The translations under genes and the position numbers were made by a program. The notes below the pieces were generated by a model that saw nothing but the letters and a program-made list of their open reading frames with translations, was not told where the DNA came from and searched no databases. Below, piece by piece: positions 40,701 through 45,658 of a stretch of DNA of 57,502 bases; within the stretch, counting starts at the first letter, position 1; each line of letters starts with the position of its first letter. Origin of the DNA: Hofstenia miamia (Eukaryota > Xenacoelomorpha > Acoela > Hofsteniidae); assembly GCA_900660155.1 (NCBI GenBank), contig CABFPE010000113.1:143281-200782 (forward strand). The letters run 5' to 3'.

Positions 40701-40712
40701 TCTAACATTCAT
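3877..40712 (-). CDS. KLHL-type BTB-BACK-Kelch protein, eight exons
   Basis: The spliced minus-strand gene is join(40712..40455, 39922..39557, 38087..37884, 35916..35685, 33951..33796, 12072..11929, 5345..5125, 4104..3877), 1809 nt including TGA, about 602 aa. All introns are GT-AG and all phases agree. Residues 45-150 are a BTB domain (FCDVNILVENNVFPAHKAVL; SMIE fits the phi-x-E Cullin-3 contact). Residues 155-265 are a BACK domain. From about 290 there are six Kelch blades, marked by six double-glycine strands (ITGG, ALGG, AMGG, IIGG, VIGG, VFGG) with the usual Trp and Arg spacing. The size is normal for KLHL proteins. The start is fixed by an in-frame TAG 12 nt upstream. By family, the likely role is a Cul3 E3 ligase substrate adaptor in the cytosol; this is inferred. 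I cannot assign the exact orthologue. The coding frame is intact and CpG content is ordinary, so the gene looks functional despite the transposons in its introns. Confidence 0.93.
4105..5124 (-). other. KLHL intron 7
   Basis: About 1.0 kb GT-AG intron between exons 7 and 8. I see no element or second gene in it. Confidence 0.8.
5125..5345 (-). CDS. KLHL exon 7 (Kelch blade 4 and start of 5)
   Basis: 221 nt, phase 1 to 0. The acceptor is tttttag|GCGAAA and the donor AAT|GTAAGA. It contains EIFIIGG, RCWTSHPRMHTPRAYLSAVV and LYVIGG, two successive Kelch strands. Confidence 0.93.
6035..6307 (+). repeat. 136-bp direct duplication across a single N
   Basis: Copies at 6035-6170 and 6172-6307 are about 92% identical and separated by a single N at 6171. 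Both contain ATGGGTGTGGTTCTTCACA. Adjacent near-copies split by one N suggest a forced contig join or two alleles laid end to end rather than a natural tandem repeat. Confidence 0.75.
6903..6949. repeat. AT dinucleotide microsatellite
   Basis: An uninterrupted run of alternating A and T of more than 40 bases. Similar shorter runs occur near 1830, 11458, 12751, 19739 and 42520. Confidence 0.9.
7317..7662. repeat. 232-bp insert between single Ns with 56-bp flank duplicated
   Basis: A 56-bp sequence at 7317-7372 is repeated exactly at 7607-7662. Between them, bounded by single Ns at 7373 and 7606, lies a 232-bp block (7374-7605) identical to 8709-8940. The arrangement is that of a gap-filling or scaffolding error, not of a target-site duplication. 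Confidence 0.8.
8009..8578 (-). CDS. Compact two-exon gene of unknown function nested in KLHL intron 6
   Basis: join(8578..8380, 8286..8009), 158 aa plus TGA. The intron is 93 nt, with donor CAAT|GTAAGT and acceptor atttag|ATCGG; the phases match (1 to 1). A TATTTAAG box lies 36-43 nt upstream of the ATG, implying a very short 5' UTR. An AATAAA on the same strand lies at 7960-7955, about 50 nt after the stop. The N-terminus is strongly basic (MPRRTSVDARRKKN), the middle has a hydrophobic helix-like stretch (HALIIFVIKRF), and the C-terminal half is mixed and probably helical. I see no signal peptide or known motif and do not recognise the family. The gene has the same strand as its host. Complete gene signals in unconstrained intron DNA argue that it is real. 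It could be an unrecognised transposon gene. Confidence 0.6.
8614..8621 (-). promoter_or_regulatory. TATA-like box of the nested gene
   Basis: TATTTAAG on the minus strand, 36-43 nt before the ATG at 8578. The surrounding 100 bp is clearly richer in G+C and CpG than the rest of the intron. Confidence 0.4.
8705..8940 (-). repeat. 232-bp block upstream of the nested gene, with two hairpins
   Basis: The block 8709-8940 is identical to 7374-7605. Its start has two palindromes: ACCGC-TAAGT-GCGGT, then TTTATCAC ... GTGATAAA with a 12-base loop. It lies 130-360 nt upstream of the ATG at 8578, where a promoter would be. This copy is in continuous sequence and is probably the true location. Confidence 0.6.
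8941..9402. other. Intron sequence without a recognised feature
   Basis: There is a short G+C-richer patch (9035-9120) with no open frame. The rest is plain AT-rich intron sequence up to the Tc1 insertion. Confidence 0.5.
9403..10727 (+). mobile_element. Tc1-like DNA transposon, inactivated
   Basis: The terminal inverted repeats begin CAGTACTGGCCAAAAGTTTG at 9403 and mirror CCCAAAATTTTGGCCAGTACTG ending at 10727 (the outer bases match closely). TA target duplications lie at 9401-9402 and 10728-10729. The length of 1325 bp is typical of Tc1. The transposase inside is broken. Confidence 0.9.
9590..10490 (+). pseudogene. Tc1-type transposase, frameshifted and with stops
   Basis: The frame opens with MVRGSEISPTKRAQIHILYE, a helix-turn-helix start. 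A frameshift follows near 9660 and stops soon after. The longest open part (9774-10280) carries the paired-like linker and the first catalytic Asp in MFTDESK. After an in-frame TGA at about 10278, where Trp is expected, comes QDGAPCHN with the second Asp. A further TGA precedes NSPNLNVI, where the third catalytic residue is mutated from the usual IEN to IRK. At least four disabling changes mean there is no activity. Confidence 0.85.
11038..11340 (-). CDS. Unidentified open reading frame, possibly an exon
   Basis: A minus-strand frame is open from about 11340 to TAA at 11038-11040. It contains FRTGLNLNGYFDTIDLLPFE, then KIYKAMQCYYLCNGN, and ends in a Cys-rich tail (CKCGSK). A possible acceptor (gtgcag|GTTGAT) is present at about 11305. 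The composition looks protein-like, not random AT sequence, but I do not recognise it. It has no Kelch motif and its frame ends in a stop, so it does not belong to the main KLHL transcript. It could be an exon of an inserted gene, a transposon fragment or chance. Confidence 0.3.
11929..12072 (-). CDS. KLHL exon 6 (Kelch blade 3, small cryptic exon)
   Basis: 144 nt, phase 1-1. The acceptor is ttttttag|GCAATG and the donor GCAA|GTACAA. Translation gives AIFAMGGW and later GIWQIVGTLLQPRHAFAAV, a complete Kelch blade. A longer overlapping open frame on the same strand hides it. Without it the propeller has five blades. With it there are six, and the Arg-to-GlyGly spacing is exactly kept on both sides. 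Exon 5 could also splice directly to exon 7 in frame, so a five-blade isoform is conceivable. Confidence 0.88.
12378..12680 (-). pseudogene. LINE ORF2 C-terminal fragment, reversed
   Basis: A minus-strand frame ending with a stop at 12380. It contains HSYSVSTITIWNNFYKDIK, the same IWNN signature as the fragment at the window start. It can be followed upstream through one stop to CANHEWLDYLILENLN. The fragment is 5'-truncated, with no polymerase motifs. It lies in KLHL intron 5. Confidence 0.5.
12681..13601. other. Intron sequence, probably decayed repeat
   Basis: AT-rich, with an AT run at about 12751-12765. There is no long frame. The stretch 12960-13300 has more C+G and CpG than its surroundings and may be an old non-coding element, but I see no termini. 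Confidence 0.4.
13602..14740 (+). pseudogene. Unidentified, apparently degraded multi-exon gene
   Basis: The plus strand opens with MNFSAINHCSNAMATN, continues to TYEARHFC and meets a GTAAGA donor at about 13842. A candidate exon follows ttcacttcag at 14264. A further one follows attttattttag at about 14464 and reads into KGWVKGIDDEIVDDITIINV and a stop at 14740. The second and third parts need a frameshift or alternative frames, and TAA/TAG stops interrupt. I do not recognise the product. It may be a decayed host gene copy or a transposon gene with introns. The TTAGGG array lies in its first apparent intron. Confidence 0.3.
13979..14003 (+). repeat. Interstitial telomere-type repeat (TTAGGG)n
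   Basis: Three and a half perfect TTAGGG units followed by TAGG, in a G-rich context. TTAGGG is the usual telomere motif of non-arthropod metazoans. An array this short can come from break repair or belong to a transposon. Confidence 0.85.
14838..14896 (+). repeat. tRNA-like repeat, copy 1
   Basis: GAGAACA at the start can pair over 7 bp with TGTTCTT at the end. The 3' half has a T-arm-like GTTGG-TTCGACT-CCAAC. The central ACTCATTTATGAGT is palindromic. The length of 59 nt is short for a nuclear tRNA, and no standard anticodon arm is evident. A tRNA-derived SINE or mitochondrial-type tRNA relic is possible. Confidence 0.35.
14954..15366 (+). repeat. Duplicated tRNA-like segment (copies 2 and 3)
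   Basis: About 115 bp at 14954-15069 recurs at 15251-15366: the same ATGAGTAGTTGGTTC core, then ACATGTTCTTAATTTATACA and an identical AT-rich tail. Copy 3 keeps the 7-bp end pairing (15250-15303) and copy 2 has lost it. Between them lies the minus-strand tRNA-like sequence. Confidence 0.6.
15092..15159 (-). tRNA. tRNA-like sequence, identity uncertain
   Basis: Minus strand, 68 nt. The ends GTAATTC and GAATTAT pair over 7 bp (one G-U). An A-box-like GGTGTAGTGGCAACAC and a B-box-like AAGTTCGATTCTT sit at the expected spacing. The D-stem is GTG/CAC. The anticodon stem is weak, with a loop near TTATGGG. The T-stem has one mismatch. It could be a real but unusual tRNA, a pseudo-tRNA or the head of a SINE. 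Confidence 0.4.
15367..16066. other. Intron sequence without a recognised gene
   Basis: AT-rich with a run of nine C at about 15776-15784. A minus-strand open frame (15648-15881) shows no known motif. Confidence 0.4.
16081..17150 (+). pseudogene. Degraded hAT-type (DUF4371/ZMYM1-like) transposase
   Basis: Plus-strand fragments across frames: LFRGNSEARFFKIMLRR near 16500, then GEINEELLAFIETKDRTGKD at 16580-16640, and DAANHIQQIYDFAFSMF at about 16690. The order LRG..., ELL.FIETKD.TGKD matches the DUF4371 part of TTF-finger hAT proteins. Numerous stops and frameshifts. I found no terminal repeats. The assignment rests on short motifs only. Confidence 0.4.
17204..18860 (+). pseudogene. P/THAP-type transposase remnant 1
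   Basis: At 17204 a frame starts MVNKYAALGCRS, like the start of a THAP zinc finger. After a frameshift, CSKHFDEKDF (17307-17336) followed by KHAWRNKKG gives the THAP C-x-x-HF signature. An acidic region follows at 17880-18070 with one stop. At about 18615 CYFVAGYIAFSLSKKSG matches the YVAGY(I/V)A motif near the end of P-element/THAP9 transposases, and FGLISRGSPARPGH continues at about 18725. The order is right for one element. It is broken by many stops. Confidence 0.55.
18861..20280. other. AT-rich stretch with an N gap
   Basis: No recognisable coding sequence. It includes an assembly gap at 19791-19858 (68 N) beside AT microsatellites at 19739-19767 and 19859-19876. Open frames through the Ns are artefacts. 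Confidence 0.6.
19791..19858. other. Assembly gap (68 N)
   Basis: Run of N near an AT microsatellite, which probably stopped the assembly. Confidence 0.95.
20289..21724 (+). mobile_element. hAT transposon, decayed, about 1.44 kb
   Basis: Flanked by 8-bp near-identical duplications, CTTAGCGA (20281-20288) and CTTAACGA (21725-21732). The ends are CAGATGTACC on the left and, inverted, CATGGGTTCC on the right, a degenerate inverted repeat of hAT type. Both subterminal regions carry several GGCCATAATGG / CCATTATGGCC units (about 20340, 20401, 21625-21680), typical of transposase-binding subterminal repeats. The transposase remnant lies between. Confidence 0.7.
20690..21460 (+). pseudogene. hAT transposase remnant
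   Basis: In order along the plus strand with frameshifts: LLGGWSCKDTHYLAIFACF (about 20750), GDNCSLN and then PFIGCASHRLNLAV (20924-21014), and near 21325-21450 a dimerisation-domain motif PSTSYILERLLRRAK ... ISLEETMFLKANKSF. These are the DNC and hATC signatures of a hAT family common in invertebrates. The length is well below a complete transposase, and stops are present. Confidence 0.75.
21733..24063. other. Intron sequence without an identified gene
   Basis: AT-rich. Open frames at 23362-23586 and 23741-24025 show no motif that I recognise. A slightly G+C-richer patch at 23120-23310 has no frame. Confidence 0.4.
24064..25446 (+). pseudogene. P/THAP-type transposase remnant 2
   Basis: Starts with CYINVDEVYLTPRW (about 24200), matching the D-E-x-Y/F block of P transposases, then VQFGIITDN (about 24420). 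Around 25090 LIYIAGYIAHF and at 25150-25260 ILNKGGLSFPTDEHYSF match the YVAGYVA and R/KGGL-x-x-P-T/S-D motifs of the C-terminal part. Several stops and frame changes separate the pieces. The N-terminal THAP finger was not found. A different copy from the one at 17.2-18.9 kb. Confidence 0.55.
25546..25724 (+). mobile_element. LINE 3' end, truncated copy A
   Basis: Begins right after a TAG/AGT repeat (about 25525-25552). It encodes HFLNEKKPSKEYSQNFRVP and a stop, then a tail with AATAAAT and a short TAG repeat (25711-25722). Same family as the next two copies. Confidence 0.65.
25725..26433 (+). pseudogene. LINE ORF2 C-terminal region, truncated copy B
   Basis: Open from about 25750 to TAG at 26330-26332 without a stop. 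It shows IYGILSYGSILCAG, LTNITNWTINIIADIPRYSH and YGKYTFFNVAANIFNNLPID, the post-polymerase region of CR1/L2/Jockey-like ORF2, ending FKVP. The 3' tail has AATAAAT and then (TAG)n at 26411-26430. The N-terminal endonuclease and polymerase are absent through 5' truncation. Confidence 0.75.
26434..26815 (+). mobile_element. LINE 3' end, truncated copy C
   Basis: Starts directly after the TAG repeat of copy B. It encodes a divergent version of the same end (WFLMAASIYNNLSSMIKDA ... SYSCNFKVP, stop), then a tail with AATAAA near 26800 and TTTAAATAG. Confidence 0.65.
26816..27549. other. Intron sequence without a recognised feature
   Basis: AT-rich to 27010, then a more balanced 27010-27500 stretch with no open frame. 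A MITE remnant is possible but has no visible ends. Confidence 0.4.
27550..29146 (+). mobile_element. Tc1/mariner-superfamily transposon with about 260-bp inverted repeats
   Basis: Begins CAGGGTGTTCCACAAAAATG at 27550 and ends with the inverse at 29146. TA duplications lie at 27548-27549 and 29147-29148. The inverted repeats can be followed for about 260 bp on each side at roughly 88-90% identity, far longer than in classical mariner. Length 1597 bp. Confidence 0.9.
27880..28812 (+). pseudogene. IS630-Tc1-mariner transposase (DD41D-like), frameshifted
   Basis: The N-terminal helix-turn-helix part is recognisable around 27900-28060 (YEQVRRAFSDHFPARNSPER). The open part 28161-28775 gives the first Asp in VVTDEAAFSMNG, then QREKLSVWASLCGNGNVIG, and the second Asp in WFQQDGAPAHRR. 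Frameshifts near 28660 and 28705 split WPPRSPDLTPFDF from the rest. If they are bridged, the third Asp falls about 41 residues after the second, the spacing of DD41D (VISITOR/rosa-like) groups. Stops in other places confirm that it is inactive. Confidence 0.8.
29147..29871. other. Intron sequence between two transposons
   Basis: AT-rich. The open frame 29687-29884 runs into the mariner end and has no recognised motif. Confidence 0.5.
29872..31165 (+). mobile_element. mariner (DD34D) transposon, nearly intact
   Basis: Perfect terminal inverted repeats of about 25 bp (CTGTGTTCAATAAGTCTATA at 29872, inverse ending at 31165) with TA duplications at 29870-29871 and 31166-31167. Length 1294 bp, the mariner norm. 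Perfect ends and an almost open transposase point to a recent insertion into KLHL intron 5. Confidence 0.93.
30047..31033 (+). pseudogene. mariner transposase with one in-frame stop
   Basis: The frame is continuous except for one TAA at 30539-30541, immediately before the first catalytic Asp (LYAV-stop-DETIIL). The N-terminal part has the mariner HTH (FKFYVYTEMKRGLKPKTIHN) and GRPTSSSTANNIQEINELID. The second Asp is in WQHDNARCH. The third is in SPDFNLLDRW with 34 residues between, hence DD34D. The usual YSPDLAP(S)D is altered to YSPDFNLLD. The last frame ends at a TAA at 31031. The full length including the stop position is 328 codons, close to the usual 345. Confidence 0.85.
31166..31498. 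other. AT-rich intron sequence, nothing recognised
   Basis: Short AT-rich spacer between the mariner copy and a MITE. Confidence 0.5.
31499..32006. mobile_element. 508-bp MITE with about 200-bp inverted arms
   Basis: Starts CAGGGTTTCTTAAACTTAGT and ends with its inverse (ACTAAGTTGGAGACAACCCG). TA duplications lie at 31497-31498 and 32007-32008. The arms match imperfectly for about 200 bp (for example AACTCCAGTTATGACCTTTG against AACTTCAGTTATGACCTTTT). No coding capacity. Probably mobilised by a Tc1/mariner transposase. Confidence 0.85.
32007..33795. other. Intron sequence with a G+C-richer, unassigned block
   Basis: The block 32330-33060 has more G+C than the rest of the intron and short open frames on both strands (for example 32572-32796), but no motif that I recognise. 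It may be an old transposon or processed pseudogene. The rest is AT-rich. Confidence 0.4.
33796..33951 (-). CDS. KLHL exon 5 (Kelch blade 2)
   Basis: 156 nt, a symmetric phase 1-1 one-blade exon. The acceptor is tatag|GCAGC and the donor ATAG|GTACGT. It contains SWAFLSPMCTPRVNHAAVVI. The intron after it runs about 21.7 kb to the next exon and contains most of the transposons of the window. Confidence 0.92.
33952..35684 (-). other. KLHL intron 4
   Basis: 1.73 kb GT-AG intron. A low-complexity GTCGGGT-rich patch occurs at 34140-34610. No gene. Confidence 0.7.
35685..35916 (-). CDS. KLHL exon 4 (linker and Kelch blade 1)
   Basis: 232 nt, phase 0 to 1. The acceptor is atttag|GATGAT and the donor CTTG|GTAACT. 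A basic linker (PRRKARK) leads into FVLITGG, then EWTVLPSMHMPRFGHTLV. The blade closes across the intron as YALG|G. Confidence 0.92.
35917..37883 (-). other. KLHL intron 3
   Basis: 1.97 kb GT-AG intron. It contains CCGGATCC-type palindromes at about 36810-36865 and a direct-repeat copy at about 37645-37745. No gene. Confidence 0.7.
37645..37745 (+). repeat. Dispersed repeat, copy 1
   Basis: GCATTCGCATTCTATATTTA and AAATAATCCATTTCGATTAT recur at about 42445-42520 upstream of the gene. The copies are nearly identical over about 75-90 bp. Confidence 0.7.
37884..38087 (-). CDS. KLHL exon 3 (BACK domain)
   Basis: 68 codons, phase 0 to 0. The acceptor is ttttag|GTTTTG and the donor GAA|GTGAGT. 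ATNWFES and KEVFKHVRFNII match the BACK helices that precede the propeller in KLHL proteins. Confidence 0.92.
38088..39556 (-). other. KLHL intron 2
   Basis: 1.47 kb GT-AG intron. The plus-strand frame at 39160-39417 has no recognised motif and I do not regard it as a gene. Confidence 0.7.
39557..39922 (-). CDS. KLHL exon 2 (BTB C-terminal half and BACK start)
   Basis: 122 codons, phase 0 to 0. The acceptor is cttag|ATTCC and the donor CAG|GTAAGA. It contains FMYTGKL, the standard end of the BTB core, then the AADMLVLPDAV helix and the first BACK helices. The reading frame continues without stops from exon 1. Confidence 0.93.
39923..40454 (-). other. KLHL intron 1
   Basis: 532-bp GT-AG intron, AT-rich, nothing else seen. 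Confidence 0.75.
40455..40712 (-). CDS. KLHL exon 1 (start, BTB N-terminal half)
   Basis: 86 codons, ending in phase 0 at ...NSVE before a GTTTAC donor. It begins with a Ser-rich, probably disordered segment (residues 1-40), then the BTB core. An AG after a T-rich tract about 19 nt upstream of the ATG suggests a spliced 5' UTR. An in-frame TAG four codons upstream supports this ATG. Confidence 0.92.
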
Positions 40713-41472
40713 TGCAAAGAGCTACATGATGCTAAAACAAGAGAATATTACTATATGAGTGGTTGAATTCACAAGAAAGGTGTTAAAACTTCTAGCCCTG
40801 AGTAAAATCGTGTTGTTATTATATTCCTTTTATTCACAATAAATATTTAGCTGATATAAAAGAAAACATTCAGCAAAAAAGAAAACTGTTTAATGCATAA
40901 CAGATTCATTATTCTATTTAAATTAGGGTTAGCCCACTAAATTTCTCATCCTTGATATGAAATAACTAACTGGGAAACATTATTATACATGATTGAGCAA
41001 ATTTTCATTGACTTAATTCATGTGGGGGGATTCTTTCCCCAACCTCCAAACTTTTTTGTCGTTTCCAGTATTTTTATTTTGCCTCATTTTGTAAAAAAGG
41101 AAAAATTATTTTTTCGTCGCGAGACTGCCTGATGATGTTATTTTTCATGTGACTCAATTTTTGATGGCTTAGAAAAGATAGTCACCCTGGGAGTAAAGTG
41201 ACCCTAAAACCACTTTCTGAGCAAGAGTTGTGTGCATTTTTGGTCACATTATCAAATTTTTACGTGTTTTTAGACATCATATCCAGGGCATTAACCTGTG
41301 ATCAACACTAATAAAATGTTTTTACACGTAAATTCAGAATACAAAGTTGCTTTACTATATATTAGTCTATATAAAAGGAAATTACATTCATGTTACTGTA
41401 TAGTGCACCTATACTTACGGAATTTAAAGAGAATTCATTACATTGATAATTATTTTATTGTGTACTTATACA
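40713..41472. other. Upstream flank of the KLHL gene
   Basis: Should include the 5' UTR and promoter. I see no clear TATA box, and the true transcription start may lie in an upstream exon. Confidence 0.4.
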
Positions 41473-41635
41473 AAAAACGAGGAGAAATGCAATAACATAC
41501 GTAAAAATAATAGATATAGACCGATAACTTTGCATAATTAACCAAATTCGTAGCACGTGGTATATATTTAAGGAGAGTAGCACTAAAACTTGGAATTCAT
41601 TGAAAATTATTATATGTTATTAAAAGAATGTAAGA
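41473..41635 (+). repeat. Long inverted repeat, left arm
   Basis: Contains GATAACTTTGCATAATTAAC and ATTCGTAGCACGTGGTATAT. It matches, inverted, about 44195-44358 at roughly 85% over about 160 bp. The pair encloses about 2.6 kb. Confidence 0.8.
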
Positions 41636-42444
41636 AAATAGACGTATATTCATGCAAATCTATCATTTTTAGTGTAAATCAAGCCTTATTAATAGTGATT
41701 TTAAAATATTTTGGAGTTTTTATGCTTTGCAGCCGCTTTGCATTTTCCGAGAATTTGTCCTCACGATTTGCATTTATTTCCACATTTTATTTACCAGTTA
41801 GTAAAACCGAATTCATAGCTAACGTGACAGAGTTAAAATTTTAATGCATAAATAGCATTCACTCCGTTAATATTGTTATAAATATATTTTGTACAGTGCG
41901 GATGTAAAGTATTACCTGGGTGCAATTACTATGCGCCTGTCGATATACAATTATTACTGAAAATTCAATTAAATACTCAAAGTGATATATGGATTAAATT
42001 TAACGTATAGAATTATACAATTTCATACTTGTATTGAAGATATATATATATGGGGCTCAACATAGGGACTTTCATAATTGAAGCATGTAGTGCAAGAAGC
42101 CATTATGCACAAATTGATTCAAAACCAAAAATCGCCTTTTGTTAGTTTACGTTTGTATCTTTGTTATATAATGTCGGTTAACTGACTCTTCATAAAACTA
42201 TAATCAAAAGCAGTGTCATTTTACTTGTTTTACACCTAACACCATGTAGTTTATCTTCACATATAGAACATTTTCTTCAACGAGGTGCAATGTCCTAAGG
42301 AGATTGATGCAATTCAGATATTTTTACAGTTAGCCATTGCCTTAAATAATATGGAAATCCACATATGTACAAGACGCCATAAATAAGATTTTTATATAGA
42401 AAGCCATCTATAATTTACTGAATCGCCAACTATATAATTCAAAT

Positions 42445-42520
42445 ACGCATTCGCATTCTATATTTATATAAAAAAAAAGATAAACAAATAATCCATTTCG
42501 ATTATTTTATATGAAATTTA
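42445..42520 (+). repeat. Dispersed repeat, copy 2
   Basis: Second copy of the 37.6-kb repeat. It runs into the AT microsatellite and the N gap. Confidence 0.7.
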
Positions 42521-42537
42521 TATATATATATATATAT

Positions 42538-42752
42538 NNNNNNNNNNNNNNNNNNNNNNNNNNNNNNNNNNNNNNNNNNNNNNNNNNNNNNNNNNNNNNN
42601 NNNNNNNNNNNNNNNNNNNNNNNNNNNNNNNNNNNNNNNNNNNNNNNNNNNNNNNNNNNNNNNNNNNNNNNNNNNNNNNNNNNNNNNNNNNNNNNNNNNN
42701 NNNNNNNNNNNNNNNNNNNNNNNNNNNNNNNNNNNNNNNNNNNNNNNNNNNN
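42538..42752. other. Assembly gap (215 N)
   Basis: N run bounded on both sides by AT microsatellites. Open frames crossing it are artefacts. Confidence 0.95.
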
Positions 42753-42935
42753 ATATATATATATATATATATATATATAGAAAGATGACTTTGTTTGTCA
42801 TCACACACATGATAAACAAACACACCGTTATGTCGTTATGTATTTTTTTGGAGGAAATACACTAGATAAACCATGCTTAGCAATTGATTCTTTATGATGT
42901 ATTTGGAGGATAGAGTGCGCGAGAAAAGATTGATG

Positions 42936-43660
42936 CCAAGCATGACTCACAGATATATTAACGTTTATTCCCCAAAATATAGAGTAAAAAACAGGTGCGG
43001 GTAGAAATGAGATTTCAAAAAAACAAAGTAGTCCACATAGTGTGTATCTATAAAGGTCTTTAATATATGTTTTTTTTTTTATAAAAAATCGAGAGATATA
43101 TTCTCGAAGTCGATCCAAACATTACTCACATATATAATAAAGTTTCCCCCAAAATATAGAGAATAAAAAACATGTGGGGGTAGATAAAAAATTTTAAAAA
43201 AAACAAAGTAGTCCATAGCCTATGCATCTTTAAAGGACTTTATTAGATGTAGTTTTTAATTTGAAAACTAATGAACTAGGTTCGAAGTCGATCCAAGCAT
43301 GATTCACTGAAATATTAAAGATTATTCCCCAAAATATAGAGTCAAGAACAGTTGTGGGTTGATAAATGAAATTTCAAAAAAAAACAAAGTAGTCCACATA
43401 GCCTATGCATCTAAAAAGGTCTTTAATAGATGGTTTTTTTTATTTGAAAGCTAATGAAATATTTTCGAAGTCGATCCAAGCATGACTCACAGATATATTA
43501 ATGTTTACCCCAAAATATATAGAGTAAAAAACAGGTGGGGGTAGATAAAAGATATTACAAAAAAAAAAAGTAGTACATAGTCTATGTATCTATAAAGGTC
43601 TTTAATATATGTATTTGTTTATTTGGTTTAATGAACTAGGTGTGAAGTTGATCCAATCAT
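42936..43660. repeat. Tandem satellite, about 180-bp unit, four copies
   Basis: The phrase CCAAGCATGACTCAC, or a close variant, recurs at 42936, 43115, 43293, 43476 and (degenerate) 43653, giving periods of 179, 178, 183 and 177. Each unit also holds CCCCAAAATATAGAG, an A-run, ACAAAGTAGTCCA and TCGAAGTCGATCC. No coding sequence. Confidence 0.9.
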
Positions 43661-44194
43661 TTTTGCTGAGAAATGACAAACGACGAATATCTGTGAAAAC
43701 CAGCAAAAAAATTTGTTTTCATTTTAAATTTTTAGACCCATTAATCCAGTAGGATATATTGTTGAGAAGATACTGAGACACACTAACTGAAAAAATTCAA
43801 AAATTTTGCATTCTCCTCAATTTTAAACACCAAAAAGGGGATTCGTCGTTTGTAACACTCATTTTTTTCAAAATTCGTCTTGTGTGATGAAGTTTTACCA
43901 TTAGTATGGTACAACGACGAATACATATGTGTATATATATATAGATATATACATCGCCTGAAAATAAAATGCCATTGTAATGAAAATGCTGCAAACTAAT
44001 CAGAGGCATGAGCGAAAACTAAGGTGGGCTTCAATGGTTCGAACAGGGACTATGATTCAGATTTATATTCTTAATGTGAAAATCTTTAAAAAAAAGGATG
44101 CAAATTTTCTTAAAAACTATTTACTCACATATTAGTTGTTATAATAATACGACACATTGAATAATCGAAAAAATATACTTTTATACTTTGCAAT

Positions 44195-44358
44195 TTGTTT
44201 AAGAATAGATAATAATTTTCTATGAATTCTAAGTTTTCTGTGCTATTGTTCTTCAATATATACCACGTGCTACGAATTTGGTTAATTATGCAAAGTTATC
44301 CGTCTATATCTATTATTTTTAAATTTTTTACCTATGCTATTGCATTTCTGATCGTTTT
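44195..44358 (-). repeat. Long inverted repeat, right arm
   Basis: Inverse of the arm at 41473-41635. I could not define a target-site duplication. It may be the ends of a DNA transposon or two opposed copies of one dispersed repeat. Confidence 0.8.
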
Positions 44359-45046
44359 TACCTTATATTAGTGTTTATTTTGTCCGCGTGCTCCCTATTC
44401 TATACCGTCGCCTACTGCATCTATATTTTGGTAGAAAATTGATATGAATACTTCAAACGTTTTCTATGTAAGACAGTATCCATACATTTGCATTTCATAT
44501 AAATATTGCTGCGAAAATAAATTACAAAATACCATAAAACTGCCATTCAAAAAGAAGTTGAGTGGTTAGATTTGAGAGTTATTTCAATTTTTATCAAAAT
44601 CCTTGACTAAAATCAAATGCAAAGATTTTGTTTAGTACTTTTCGCCAATAAATGTTTTTGCGGTGGTACTTTTTAACGATATAAGGAACCTTCAAACCGA
44701 AATACAGAAACTTTTACAATAATAATTAATTTTGTAAGCTAAAAAATAATTGCTTGTGATTCCAACTGAAATTTAAAATAAATTAATTAAAAATTATGGC
44801 ATTCTAATTTGGATTTTTGATAGTCTGAGCATAAGTAGTGATTATTGCCCTTCTGAGTTTTGCAAACTCATTAGTGTCCATGTTTTTATATTTTTATGTG
44901 CTCAATTATCTAGCAAGCAAATTTAGTTACTCTCTAGGACCAAGTTTGAGACTCTACATTTTGATTTTGACTTCAAATATTTTCCTAGTGAAAGTTTTTT
45001 CAAATATTAAATCTAAAACTTAAATTTAAATATTTTTAGTCAAAAA
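44359..45046. other. AT-rich spacer containing the compositional boundary
   Basis: The last CG on the left is at about 44698. From there no CG is seen until 57114. A GGTACTTTTTAACGATATA motif at about 44672 resembles the foldback arms further right. Confidence 0.6.
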
Positions 45047-45658
45047 CTTTCTAAAAATAAAGCAACCATTAAAAAATATTTATTAAATTTTGCAAAAATT
45101 GACTGTTTCTTGATGGTTGATGTAATACACAGAAATTTAATAATTTTCATGGTTGGTACTTTTTATCAACATATTAAATCTTGAAACCAACATAGGGAAC
45201 TTTGAGATTAACATAGCAAATCATTATGAATGAGGTATGAAGATTAATCACATGAGATAGGTCACTTAAAATTTTACATATGTACATTGAAATATTTATC
45301 TGAGTTTTTTTTGAAATAAAGTATAGTATTTTATCATTTAGTCTAGATTACAACTCAATAAACAACTGCTAAAAACTAAATTATGATGTCTCTTTTGATA
45401 TAGTTGATATGTATACCTCATTCATGTTAAATTTTTGTTAATGTTGTCATAATGATTTCCTATGCAGATCTCAAGGTTTCCTTTGTTGGATTCAAGATTT
45501 CATATGTTGATAAAAAGTACCAAACCAATTTTCATTCATCTTACAAAATGGAAATTTTGTGAACAGAAAGACTGTCAAATCAACCAACAATAATGAGACA
45601 GATTATTTCTACAAAATTTAAGAAATATTTTTTAATGGTTGCATTATTTTTAGAAAGC
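45047..45658. repeat. Foldback (imperfect palindrome), about 610 bp
   Basis: The left arm 45047-45275 pairs with the right arm 45430-45658. Examples are CTTTCTAAAAATAAAGCAAC with the inverse at the right end, and GGTACTTTTTATCAACATAT at 45155 with its inverse at 45500-45520. The arms are about 80% similar. No coding capacity. The structure is that of a hairpin-type MITE. Confidence 0.8.

Noticed and set aside
42502..42825. Open frames of about 90-107 codons across the N gap
   Set aside because: They consist of AT microsatellite and N translation only.
42936..43660. CRISPR array
   Set aside because: The whole unit of about 180 bp repeats, without short repeats alternating with unique spacers, and the context is eukaryotic.
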